Source: Myxococcales bacterium (GTDB lineage Bacteria; Myxococcota_A; Polyangia; Polyangiales; JAFGIB01). From it: DNA of 35,414 bases. Position numbers and translations under genes: made by a program. This document shows positions 1-7,743 of the stretch, piece after piece. Below the pieces are notes generated by a model. That model made no database searches and was not told where the DNA came from. It worked only from the letters and a program-made list of their open reading frames with translations. Where the stretch lies: the NCBI GenBank assembly GCA_029880325.1, contig JAOUOP010000071.1, positions 1-35,414 on the forward strand, given 5' to 3'. Within the stretch, counting starts at the first letter, position 1; every line of letters begins with the position of its first letter.

Positions 1-128
1 GCAAAGATGTTGTGAATCAGGGGTTTGCGAAAAGCGCAGGCGCACCAGGAGGAGCGTTGAGCATTTTCGCGAGCGCCTGAACGCAAGAGATTTGTGGAGA
101 TCGCCTGCAACATGCGCTTGTTTAGGGT

Positions 129-383
129 CTAGGACTGCTTGTCAGGCACCTGGGTGCCCTCCGCGTACATCTCCAGATGACGGTGCGAGTCGTCGCCCGC
201 GGAACGCTCAACCTCCACCGCCCGCTCGGCACACGCCTTGCGGTCGGCCGCGCTGCAGCTGCAGTCATCCCCCGGCACCCCGCCGCAGGACCCCCGCAAG
301 CGCCGGCCGCTGAGCACCACCCCGGTGGCCATGGCGGCCACGACGGCCAGGAAAATTACGACGGTGGCGAGTAGGGTCTGCAT
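129..383 (-). CDS. nqrM: NqrM, Na+-NQR maturation protein
   Basis: An 84-residue protein with one N-terminal membrane helix (about residues 3-25) followed by a short Cys-rich tail. The tail has an SCGG motif and cysteines at 33, 41, 43 and 51, the layout of the NqrM (DUF539) family, whose four cysteines are known to be needed to assemble the iron centre of Na+-NQR. It starts at an ATG and lies 18 bp behind apbE as the last gene of the nqr operon. The C-terminal part after residue 55 is longer and more charged than in short NqrM proteins and shows no known motif. Family assignment rests on the Cys pattern plus operon position. Confidence 0.9.
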   Translation of the reverse strand: MQTLLATVVIFLAVVAAMATGVVLSGRRLRGSCGGVPGDDCSCSAADRKACAERAVEVERSAGDDSHRHLEMYAEGTQVPDKQS

Positions 384-401
384 CGTTCGCGGACTCCGAG
401 G

Positions 402-1505
402 TCAGAGGTCTTCTTCAGGATAGGCCGAGGCGAAGCGCGGCGTCATCCGGGTTGTGAAGCTTCCGTCGGCGCCGCGCACGATGAAAAAGGCCATCAGGCC
501 GTTCGCCTCGGCCACGCGCGGCCCTGCTTCAGGTCCCAGCACGCTCAGGGCCGTGGCCCAGGCGTCGGCCACCGCCACCCGCTCGTGCACCACCGAGACC
601 GATGCCAGGCCGTGGTCCACCGGCCTCAGGCGTCGCGGATCGATCAGATGCGACAGGCGCCGCCCCGAGCGCTCGTGGAAGTTGCGGTAGTCACCCGAGG
701 TCGCCAGACCGAGGTCCTGCAGCGGCAGGGCACGCTGCACCGCACGCTGCTCCACGAGGGGCTTCTCGATAGCCACCCGCCAGGGCTTGCCGTCGGGACG
801 GCGCCCGCGCGCGCCCAGCTCGCCACCGAGTTCTACCAGGAAGTCCCGTTGTCCGAGCGCCTCCAGGGCCTCGACGGCGCGGTCGACGGCGTAACCCTTG
901 GCCACCGCCGACAGGTCGCAGCGCAGGGCCGGGTGGTGCTTGCGCAGGCCCGCCACCGTCAGCTCGAGCTTGTCCAGGCCCACCCGCTGCCCCAGCTGCG
1001 CCAGCACGCCAGCGTCGGGCGCGGGCGTGCCGGCGTCGGGCCCGAAGCCCCAGGCGTCGACCACGGGCCCGATGCTGACATCCAGGGCCCCCTCCGAGGC
1101 GCGCCCCACCTGCAGCGCCACCTCGAAGACCTCGCGCGTGGCCTTCGAGATCGCGACCGCGTCGGTCCCGCGGCTCGCGTTGAAACGCGACAGCTCGGAG
1201 TCGGGGCGGTAGGAGCTCATGGCCTGCTCCACCACCTCGAAGGCGTCGACGACCGCCCGCTCCAGGGCCGCCTGCGCAATGCCGGCGCCAGCGCCCGTCT
1301 GCGCACGCACGAGCTTCACGCTGTAGCTGGTGCCCATGGCGCCGCCGCTGAAGACCAGCAGCCCCTCGCCATCGGCAGCCCCTTGCGATCCCGGGCCACC
1401 GGGCTGACCGAGTCGGTAGAGCGACAGCCCGATCAGGAGCGCCAAAAAGATCGGCAGCAGCAGCCGCGCGCGCGGAGGCAGGCTGCGTGCGGAGGGCGGG
1501 GCCAC
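402..1505 (-). CDS. apbE: FAD:protein FMN transferase ApbE
   Basis: A 367-residue ApbE-family flavin transferase, which uses FAD to attach FMN to Thr residues of NqrB and NqrC outside the cytoplasmic membrane. An N-terminal hydrophobic segment (about 10-30) is a membrane anchor or signal. Family motifs are visible: GAMGTSYSV near 55, DLSAVAKGYAVD near 198, ELGGELGARG, ATSGDYRNF near 268, SHLIDPR, and ADAWATALSVLG, which supplies the Mg-binding Asp. The start is GTG with no strong ribosome site. It lies 33 bp after nqrF, so the transferase is encoded with its substrates. The usual CxGC-type lipobox of some ApbE proteins is absent. Confidence 0.95.
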   Translation of the reverse strand: MAPPSARSLPPRARLLLPIFLALLIGLSLYRLGQPGGPGSQGAADGEGLLVFSGGAMGTSYSVKLVRAQTGAGAGIAQAALERAVVDAFEVVEQAMSSYRPDSELSRFNASRGTDAVAISKATREVFEVALQVGRASEGALDVSIGPVVDAWGFGPDAGTPAPDAGVLAQLGQRVGLDKLELTVAGLRKHHPALRCDLSAVAKGYAVDRAVEALEALGQRDFLVELGGELGARGRRPDGKPWRVAIEKPLVEQRAVQRALPLQDLGLATSGDYRNFHERSGRRLSHLIDPRRLRPVDHGLASVSVVHERVAVADAWATALSVLGPEAGPRVAEANGLMAFFIVRGADGSFTTRMTPRFASAYPEEDL

Positions 1506-1538
1506 TGCTGCCGCGATCCCGTTCTGTGCGGCTCCGGA

Positions 1539-2762
1539 CTAGCCGAAGTCGTCGTAGAGCACGTTCTCGGGCTCCACGCCCAGGTCTTCGAGCATCTGAC
1601 GACAGGCGTCCAGCATCATGGGCGGCCCACAGATGTAGTACTCGATGTCCTCAGGCGAGGGGTGATTCTTCAGGTACTGCTCGTACAACACCTGGTGAAT
1701 GAAGCCCGTGAGCCCATCCCAGTTGTCCTCGGGCAGCGGATCGGACAGGGCCAGGTGCCACTCGAAGTTCGGATTGTCGGCGGCGATGGCGTCGAAGTGG
1801 TCCTGGTAGAAGGCTTCACGCAGGCTGCGGGCGCCGTACCAGTAGCTGACCTTGCGCTTGCTGCTGAGACGCTTGAACTGGTCGAAGATGTGCGAGCGCA
1901 TGGGCGCCATGCCCGCGCCGCCGCCGATGAAGACCATCTCGTTGTCGGTGTCCTTGGCGAAGAACTCGCCGAAGGGGCCCGAGATGGTGACCTCGTCGCC
2001 GGGTTTGAGCCCGAAGATGTAGGACGACATGATGCCAGGAGGCACGTCCGGCTGCCGCGGAGGCGGCGAGGCGATGCGGACGTTGAGCATGATGATGCCC
2101 TCTTCCTCGGGGTAGTTCGCCATCGAGTAGGCGCGGGTGACGGCCTCGTCGACCTTCGAGACGTAGCGCCAGACGTCGAACTTATCCCAGTCCTCGCGGT
2201 ACTCGGGCTGGATGTCGAAGTCCTTGTAGTTGACCACGTGGGGCGGGCACTCGATCTGGATGTAGCCGCCGGCCCGGAAGGGAACGGCCTCGCCAGCGGG
2301 CAGCTCCAGCACCAACTCCTTGATGAAGGTGGCCACGTTCTCGTTGGAGCGCACCTTGCACTTCCACTGCTGGACACTGAAGATCTCGGGCGGCAGCTCG
2401 ATCTTCATGTCGTCCTTGACCTTGACCTGGCAGGACAGACGGCAGCCCTCGCGCGCCTCGCCGCGGGAGATATGCCCCTCCTCGGTCGGCAGCATGGCGC
2501 CGCCACCCTCTTGAATGTTGACCTTGCAGACGCCGCAGCTGCCCTTGCCGCCGCAGGCCGAGGGAATGAAGATGCGGTTGGCCGACAGCGTGCCCAGGAG
2601 CGTGCCGCCGCTCTGGGTCTTGAGCGCCTTGTTGGGGTCGTCGTTGACCGTGATCGTGACTTCGCCGCTAGGCACCAGCTTGTTGCGGGCAACCAGCAGC
2701 ACCGCGACCAGCGCCAGGATCATGACCGTGAAGCCAACGACGCCGTAGATGACGGTCACCAT
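1539..2762 (-). CDS. nqrF: Na+-NQR subunit F (NADH dehydrogenase, FAD and 2Fe-2S)
   Basis: The NADH-oxidising entry subunit of Na+-NQR, 407 residues. In order it has one N-terminal membrane helix (5-26), a plant-type 2Fe-2S ferredoxin domain with Cys70, Cys76, Cys79 and Cys111 (the spacing known for the Vibrio protein), an FAD-binding domain with RAYSMANYP, and an NADH-binding domain with GGGAGMAPMRSH and a C-terminal CGPPMM motif. I chose the ATG at 2762 because GGAGG lies just upstream. An in-frame TTG four codons earlier would overlap that site. It follows nqrE after an 89-bp gap, the largest in the operon. Confidence 0.97.
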   Translation of the reverse strand: MVTVIYGVVGFTVMILALVAVLLVARNKLVPSGEVTITVNDDPNKALKTQSGGTLLGTLSANRIFIPSACGGKGSCGVCKVNIQEGGGAMLPTEEGHISRGEAREGCRLSCQVKVKDDMKIELPPEIFSVQQWKCKVRSNENVATFIKELVLELPAGEAVPFRAGGYIQIECPPHVVNYKDFDIQPEYREDWDKFDVWRYVSKVDEAVTRAYSMANYPEEEGIIMLNVRIASPPPRQPDVPPGIMSSYIFGLKPGDEVTISGPFGEFFAKDTDNEMVFIGGGAGMAPMRSHIFDQFKRLSSKRKVSYWYGARSLREAFYQDHFDAIAADNPNFEWHLALSDPLPEDNWDGLTGFIHQVLYEQYLKNHPSPEDIEYYICGPPMMLDACRQMLEDLGVEPENVLYDDFG

Positions 2763-2851
2763 GGACGCCTCCAAAGGTGCATCGCGCGTGCGATCGAAAG
2801 GGTGTGCATTGCTTGCGTCTCCATGCCCTGGACCATGTTCTGAACCAGGCC

Positions 2852-3463
2852 CTAGAGCTGGATCCCCGAGAAGACCATGAAGCCGATGGACATCAGCCCC
2901 ACCACGATGAAGGTAATGCCCAGCCCGCGCAGGGGAGCCGGCACGTTGCTGTAGCGCAGCTTCTCGCGCACCGCCGCGAGCGCCACGATGGCCAGCGCCC
3001 AGCCGATGCCGGAGCCCACGCCGAAGACCGTCGCCTCACCTAGGCCGTAGTCGCGCTCCACCATGAAGAGCGAGGCCCCCAGGATGGCGCAGTTGACGGC
3101 GATCAGCGGCAAAAAGACGCCCAGGGCATTGTAGAGACCCGGCCAGTAGCGATCGAGGGCCATCTCGACGATCTGAACCATGGCGGCGATGGTGCCGATC
3201 AGGGTCAGAAACGAGAGAAAGGAGAGGTCCAGCGTGGGCAAGCCGGCCCAGCTGAGCGAGCCCTCCTTGAGCACGCTCTCGGTCAACGCTTGGTTGAGGG
3301 GACAGGTGATGCCCAGGACGAAGATCACCGCCCCTCCGAGACCGATCGCGGTCTCAACCTTCTTGGACACGGCCAGAAACGAGCACATGCCCAAGAAGAA
3401 GGCTAGCGCCATATTCTCAACGAATATCGCCTTCGTGGCTAAGCTCAAGTAGTGCTCCAACAC
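2852..3463 (-). CDS. nqrE: Na+-NQR subunit E
   Basis: An integral membrane subunit of 203 residues, almost entirely hydrophobic with about six helices, of the NqrDE/RnfAE family. The N-terminus (LEHYLSLATKAIFVENMALAFFLGMC) and the NCAILGASLF segment carry the paired cysteines that in this family hold the intramembrane iron centre shared with NqrD. The start is GTG with GGAGGA about 6 nt upstream, inside the end of nqrD, so the two genes overlap by 47 bp and are probably translationally coupled. The extra C-terminal residues are slight compared with the usual length near 198. Confidence 0.97.
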   Translation of the reverse strand: MLEHYLSLATKAIFVENMALAFFLGMCSFLAVSKKVETAIGLGGAVIFVLGITCPLNQALTESVLKEGSLSWAGLPTLDLSFLSFLTLIGTIAAMVQIVEMALDRYWPGLYNALGVFLPLIAVNCAILGASLFMVERDYGLGEATVFGVGSGIGWALAIVALAAVREKLRYSNVPAPLRGLGITFIVVGLMSIGFMVFSGIQL

Positions 3464-4088
3464 TGAAGTCCTCCTCGACTTGGTCGGGTTTCCAGCTGCG
3501 AATCGCCCAGATGAAGAAGCCGATCAGGAAGAACGCCGCGGGGGCGAGCACCATCAGGCCATTGGGCACGTACCAACCACCTTCGGTGACCGGTTTGAGA
3601 ATCGTGACGCCGAAGAGCTTGCCCGAGCCGAAAAGCTCGCGCACGAAGGCCACGGCGATCAGCACCACGCTGTAGCCGAGGCCATTGCCCACGGCGTCCA
3701 TGAAGCTGAGCTTGAGCCCGTTCTGCATCGCAAAGGCCTCGGCACGCCCCATGATGATGCAGTTGGTGATGATCAGGCCCACGAAGACCGAAAGCTGCTT
3801 GCTGATGTTGTAGACGTAGGCCTTGAGGATCTGATCGCAGATGATCACCAGCGAGGCGATCACCGTCAGCTGCACGATGATGCGGATGCTGGACGGGATC
3901 TGGTTGCGGATCAGGCTGATGGCCAGGTTCGAAAAGATCAGCACGCCCGTGACCGCAGCGCTCATGACCAGCGCGGTCTCGAGCTTGGTGGTCACCGCCA
4001 AGGCCGAGCAGATGCCGAGCACCTGCAGGGCGATGGGGTTATTGTTGAAGAGCGGGTCGATGACGGCTTCGCGTTCTTTGGCACTCAT
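3417..4088 (-). CDS. nqrD: Na+-NQR subunit D
   Basis: A 223-residue membrane subunit of the NqrDE/RnfAE family, partner of NqrE in the sodium-translocating core. The GICSALAVTTKLETALVMS stretch and the TNCIIMGRAEAFAM stretch contain the two conserved cysteines of the buried iron site. About six hydrophobic helices are visible. The ATG is preceded by GAGGAGC at about 8 nt. It starts 12 bp after nqrC, and its last 47 bp overlap nqrE. It is about 13 residues longer than typical family members, with an acidic tail. Confidence 0.97.
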   Translation of the reverse strand: MSAKEREAVIDPLFNNNPIALQVLGICSALAVTTKLETALVMSAAVTGVLIFSNLAISLIRNQIPSSIRIIVQLTVIASLVIICDQILKAYVYNISKQLSVFVGLIITNCIIMGRAEAFAMQNGLKLSFMDAVGNGLGYSVVLIAVAFVRELFGSGKLFGVTILKPVTEGGWYVPNGLMVLAPAAFFLIGFFIWAIRSWKPDQVEEDFSVGALLELSHEGDIR

Positions 4089-4100
4089 CTCAGATGCTCC

Positions 4101-4880
4101 TCAACCCGCGTGCTGGCCGCGGAACTTGGCCATGTAGGGCCCAAATCCGTGCTCGCCCAACCAGAAGCGCAGAAGGTGGGTGACGCCGCGGCTGGTCAGG
4201 GTCGCGCCCGAGAGGCCGTCAACGTGGTGCGGGTCTTCGGCGGCCGGGCCGGCGGCGCCCTTCTTGACCTCGATCACGGGCTGCCAGCTCGAGTCGAAGG
4301 CCTTGCGGCCTGGCCACAGCGCCTTCCAGCTGGGGTTGTCGACCTCGCCGCCCAGACCCGGGGTCTCGGCGTGCTGGTAGAAGGTCAGGCCGCGGATGGT
4401 GTTGCCGTCAGCATCGATGGCGACGAAACCGTAGAGCGTCGACCACAGGCCTTTGCCCTCGACCGGCAGGATCACCATGCTGACCTTGCCCTCTTGCTTG
4501 ACCTGGTAGACCAGGGCCTGGTTGGGGATGCGCCGCACCTTGGCGTCGTTTTCGGGCGCTTCCTTGCTCTGGGCCGGATCCTTGGCAGCGCGGGCCTGGT
4601 CGAAGCTTTGGGCGTCGACGCCCTCGGCCACGTCGCCGCTCTCGAGGTCGACCACCACGGCCTCGATGTTCTTTTCGAACAGCTCCAGCACCTGGGCGCG
4701 GCTCAGGCTCTGGCCCTCTTCGACCAGTCCTGCCACGTCCAGCACCTTGGTCTGGCGGTCGAGGATCTTGTTCTCGAGTTGCCGATCCTTGAGCAGTACC
4801 GCCGATCCGCTGACGAAGATCGAGCAGACCACGCAGATGGCGGCCGCGAACATCACGATGAAGCCGGTGCTATGCTGCAT
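4101..4880 (-). CDS. nqrC: Na+-NQR subunit C (covalent FMN)
   Basis: A 259-residue subunit with one N-terminal helix (7-29) and a periplasmic flavin domain. The DGLSGATLTS motif near 221-230 carries Thr227, the acceptor of covalently attached FMN (D/S-G-A-T consensus for ApbE). GLGGEVDNPSW and GLTFYQHAETPG are family-typical segments. The start codon overlaps the stop of nqrB by 11 bp, as in many nqr operons. A low-complexity insert rich in Ala, Asp and Glu near 85-112 is longer than in enteric homologues. Confidence 0.96.
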   Translation of the reverse strand: MQHSTGFIVMFAAAICVVCSIFVSGSAVLLKDRQLENKILDRQTKVLDVAGLVEEGQSLSRAQVLELFEKNIEAVVVDLESGDVAEGVDAQSFDQARAAKDPAQSKEAPENDAKVRRIPNQALVYQVKQEGKVSMVILPVEGKGLWSTLYGFVAIDADGNTIRGLTFYQHAETPGLGGEVDNPSWKALWPGRKAFDSSWQPVIEVKKGAAGPAAEDPHHVDGLSGATLTSRGVTHLLRFWLGEHGFGPYMAKFRGQHAG

Positions 4881-6096
4881 AGCGCGCCTCCCGTCGCTTG
4901 ATGTTGTCCTGAACGACGAAGTGGTCGATCAGCGGCGCGAACATGTTCATGAAGAGGATCGCCAGCATCATGCCCTCGGGGTAGGCCGGGTTGACGGCGC
5001 GTACCAGCACCACCAGCACTCCGATGCACAGGCCGTAGACCCACTTGCCGCTGTCGGTGAAAGCCGAGGAGACCGGGTCGGTCGCCATGAAGACCGTGCC
5101 GAAGGCCCAACCGCCAAGTACGAAGTGCATGTACGGCGGCAGGTTGATCATCGGGTTGGTCTCGGAGCCGATCATGTTGAAGAGAACGCCCATGCAGAAG
5201 GTGCCTGCCGCGACCCCCAACATGGTGCGGAAGGAGCCTACGCGGGTGATGACCAATACGAGCGCCCCGAGCAGACATGCCAGGGCCGAGGTCTCGCCCA
5301 TGGAGCCGGGGATGCGGCCCAAAAACGCGTCCATGAACAGAGCGTCGCCCGCGGCGCTGACCGCCGCCGGGTCGGCCGCCGCGCGGGACAGCCAGGTGGC
5401 GCCGCTGTAGCTGTCGACACCGGCGAAGTTGGCCGCTACCCAGACCTCGTCGCCGCTGATCTGCGCCGGATAGGCGAAGAAGAGAAAGGCGCGCGCCGTC
5501 AGGGCCGGGTTCAGGAAGTTCATGCCGGTGCCGCCGAAGACCTCCTTGCCGATGATCACGCCGAAGGCGGTGCCGAGCACCACCTGCCACAGCGGGATCG
5601 TCGCCGGCAGCGTCAGCGGGATCAGCATGCCCGTGACCAGGAAGCCCTCGTTGACCTCGTGCTTGCGTAGCACCGCCGTGGTCACCTCGACCAGGCCGCC
5701 GGTGGCGAAGCAGGCGACGAAGATGGGCAAATAATAGCAGGCCCCGTGCAGGAAATTACCCAGGCCGTTTTGCGGGTCGAAGCCCAGGCCGAGGGCGCTG
5801 TAAAGGGCCGTCTGCCAGCTGTCGAGAGGCTGGGCGCCGAGGCTGATGGCGTGGTGGATCTGGTAGCCCGTGTTGTAGAGGGCCATCAGGATGCACGGCA
5901 CGAGCGCCACCACCACGGTGATCATCATGCGCTTGAGGTCCAGGCCGTCGCGCACGTGGGAGGCGGTTCGCGTCACCTCACCGGGGGTGAACAGCAGGGT
6001 GTCGTGGGCCTCGTAGACCGGATACAGCTTCTCGAACTTGCCGCCCTTTTCGAAGAGCGGCGCCTGCTTGTCCAGGATCTCGCGCAGCTTCTTCAT
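4870..6096 (-). CDS. nqrB: Na+-NQR subunit B (covalent FMN, riboflavin)
   Basis: The large membrane subunit of Na+-NQR, 408 residues with about ten helices. SGAT at 231-234 supplies the Thr234 acceptor for covalent FMN. The stretches NEGFLVTGMLIPLTLP and FGGTGMNFLNPALTARAFLFFAYP are highly characteristic. The open frame extends 27 codons further upstream, but the ATG at 6096 follows GGAGGG, begins the typical MKKLREILDK N-terminus and overlaps the nqrA stop by one base, so I take it as the start. Its C-terminus overlaps nqrC by 11 bp. Confidence 0.97.
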   Translation of the reverse strand: MKKLREILDKQAPLFEKGGKFEKLYPVYEAHDTLLFTPGEVTRTASHVRDGLDLKRMMITVVVALVPCILMALYNTGYQIHHAISLGAQPLDSWQTALYSALGLGFDPQNGLGNFLHGACYYLPIFVACFATGGLVEVTTAVLRKHEVNEGFLVTGMLIPLTLPATIPLWQVVLGTAFGVIIGKEVFGGTGMNFLNPALTARAFLFFAYPAQISGDEVWVAANFAGVDSYSGATWLSRAAADPAAVSAAGDALFMDAFLGRIPGSMGETSALACLLGALVLVITRVGSFRTMLGVAAGTFCMGVLFNMIGSETNPMINLPPYMHFVLGGWAFGTVFMATDPVSSAFTDSGKWVYGLCIGVLVVLVRAVNPAYPEGMMLAILFMNMFAPLIDHFVVQDNIKRREARYAA

Positions 6097-7508
6097 CAGC
6101 CCTCCTTCTCGATCGTGTCGAGGTTGGCTCGCAGGATCGGGCCGTAGTTGACCTTGCCCGGGCATACGAAAGTGCACAGGGCCAAATCTTCTTCGTCGAG
6201 CTCGAGGCAGCCCAGCTTCTCGGCCTGCTCCACGTCGCCGATCATCAGCGAGCGCAGGAGGAAGGTGGGCATGATGTCCATGGGCATCACGCGCTCGTAC
6301 ATGCCGATGGGCACCATGGCGCGCGGCGAGCCGTTGGTGGAGGTGCTGAAGTCGAAGCGCTGAGAGCCGCCGATGAACTTCGAGATGAAGGTGGGGATGA
6401 TCGAGAAGCGATCACCACCGGGCGCCAGCCAGCCGAGAAATTCGCGCTCGCGCCCTTCGCGCAGGGCCGAGACCTGCACGTGGTAGCGGCCGAGGAAGCT
6501 GAAGACCCCGTTGTGGGCACGCTTGCCCGACAGCACCGAGCCCGAGATCAGGCGGTAGTCGGCGTCGGCATACTCGCCAGCGGGCCCGGGCTTGAGGCCC
6601 TCGCGGGGCAGGATCTCGTCGAGGGCGGCGCCCAGGCGCGTGCGCACCAGGCGCGGCTCGGCCACGATCGGCCCGGCCACCGAGACCACCCGATCGACGT
6701 CCAGCGCACCGCTTTCGAAGAGCTTGCCCACGGCCAGCACGTCCTGGTAGCCGATGGACCAGACCTCGCGCTTGCGGCTGACGGGCTTGAGCGTGTGCAC
6801 ATGCACGCCGGTGGTGCCAGCCGGATGGGGTCCCGCGAATTGCTCCACCGAGACGTCGGCCTTCACAGAACTCAGGAGCGGCGAGCCGGCCGCCACGCAG
6901 AGGTAGGGCTTTGCGTCGCAGAGCTTGCCGAGCACGCTGAGGCCGCGCTCGAAGTCGGCCTTGCGCGCCTCAATGATGGGCTCGGGCTTGGCCGCCAGTG
7001 GATTGGTGTCCATGGCATTGACGAAGAGCGCGGTAGGCTTGTCCTTGGGCGAAGGCACCTTGCTGAAGGGGCGCTTGCGCAGGGCAGTCCACAGTCCGGA
7101 CTCGGTCAAGAGCGCGACCACCTGCTCGCGGCTGAGCTCGGTGGCGGGTTTGCCGGTGAAGCTCTCGAAGCGCACGACTTCGTCGTCGCTGACTTCGAGG
7201 GCGCGCTCGCTCTCGCTCAAATGGATCACCACCGACTGCAGCGCCCGCTTGGCGCCGCGGTTGATGCCGACCACGCGTCCGGCGCCCGGCGCCGTATAGA
7301 AGACGCCCGGTGTCTTGCGATCTTCGAACAGCAACTGGCCGCGCTTGACGGTATCGCCTTCGCGAACCTCCATGCGCGGCTTCATGCCCGGGAAGTCGTC
7401 GGCGACGATCGCCACGCGCGTAATCTTGGGACGCGTCGCGTCGATCTCCTGCTTCGGCTCGCCCGAGATCGGAAGGTCCAGGCCTTTGCGAATCTGGTGA
7501 ACAGCCAT
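6096..7508 (-). CDS. nqrA: Na+-NQR subunit A
   Basis: The first gene of the operon, a cytoplasmic peripheral subunit of 470 residues that in the known complex contacts NqrB and the quinone region. The N-terminus (KGLDLPISGEPKQ), the biotinyl-lipoyl-like segment MKPRMEVREGDTVKRGQLLFEDRKTPGVFYTAPGAG, and the C-terminal SLMIGDVEQAEKLGCLELDEEDLALCTFVCPGK segment, with its cysteines, are diagnostic. The ATG has no obvious Shine-Dalgarno site. The leader upstream holds a tandem repeat and a palindrome that may be regulatory. It is about 20 residues longer than Vibrio NqrA. Confidence 0.96.
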   Translation of the reverse strand: MAVHQIRKGLDLPISGEPKQEIDATRPKITRVAIVADDFPGMKPRMEVREGDTVKRGQLLFEDRKTPGVFYTAPGAGRVVGINRGAKRALQSVVIHLSESERALEVSDDEVVRFESFTGKPATELSREQVVALLTESGLWTALRKRPFSKVPSPKDKPTALFVNAMDTNPLAAKPEPIIEARKADFERGLSVLGKLCDAKPYLCVAAGSPLLSSVKADVSVEQFAGPHPAGTTGVHVHTLKPVSRKREVWSIGYQDVLAVGKLFESGALDVDRVVSVAGPIVAEPRLVRTRLGAALDEILPREGLKPGPAGEYADADYRLISGSVLSGKRAHNGVFSFLGRYHVQVSALREGREREFLGWLAPGGDRFSIIPTFISKFIGGSQRFDFSTSTNGSPRAMVPIGMYERVMPMDIMPTFLLRSLMIGDVEQAEKLGCLELDEEDLALCTFVCPGKVNYGPILRANLDTIEKEG

Positions 7509-7525
7509 CGTCTTTTCGCTGGCAG

Positions 7526-7555
7526 GGGGGGCTCAAAAGAGGGGGGCTCAAAAGA
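7526..7555. repeat. Two tandem 15-bp units in the nqrA leader
   Basis: The unit GGGGGGCTCAAAAGA occurs twice head to tail, starting 18 bp upstream of the nqrA start codon. On the transcribed (minus) strand it gives alternating C-runs and UCUUUUGAG. It may be simple slippage or part of a leader structure. No function is shown. Confidence 0.6.
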
Positions 7556-7557
7556 GA

Positions 7558-7573
7558 GGGGCACAAGTGCCCC
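7558..7573. promoter_or_regulatory. Perfect 7-bp palindrome upstream of nqrA
   Basis: GGGGCAC-AA-GTGCCCC lies 50-65 bp upstream of the nqrA ATG. It is a candidate operator or small RNA hairpin in the nqr leader. No regulator can be assigned and I see no convincing -35/-10 pair around it. Confidence 0.35.
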
Positions 7574-7696
7574 CGGTAGACGAACGCGCTCGGAACCGCG
7601 CCGGCGCGGGGCTGAAGCAGCGGACTCGGTCATTCGCGTCCGACTCAGCCGCTACTGGGGGGATCAACCGGCTAGCCCCATACCAAAGCCCGCGGA

Positions 7697-7725
7697 CCTT
7701 GGAAAGCCCGACGCTTTATCCAAGG
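7697..7725 (-). terminator. Hairpin after the phosphotransferase gene
   Basis: CCTTGGA (7697-7703) pairs with TCCAAGG (7719-7725), and AAGC pairs with GCTT inside it, leaving a 5-nt loop and a 2-nt bulge. It begins 18 bp past the stop codon of the upstream minus-strand gene and would separate it from nqrA. There is no U-tract, so termination is inferred from position and stem strength only. Confidence 0.4.
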
Positions 7726-7743
7726 CGTCGAAGCGGTCGGATT

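Noticed and set aside
585..2843. A 752-residue open frame on the plus strand
   Set aside because: It lies antisense to apbE and nqrF, whose protein motifs are unmistakable. Its translation is rich in Gln, Arg, His and Val without any domain, as expected for the complement of high-GC codons.
3480..5670. Long plus-strand frames over the nqr operon
   Set aside because: They are antisense to nqrB, nqrC and nqrD and have no recognisable domains or ribosome sites.
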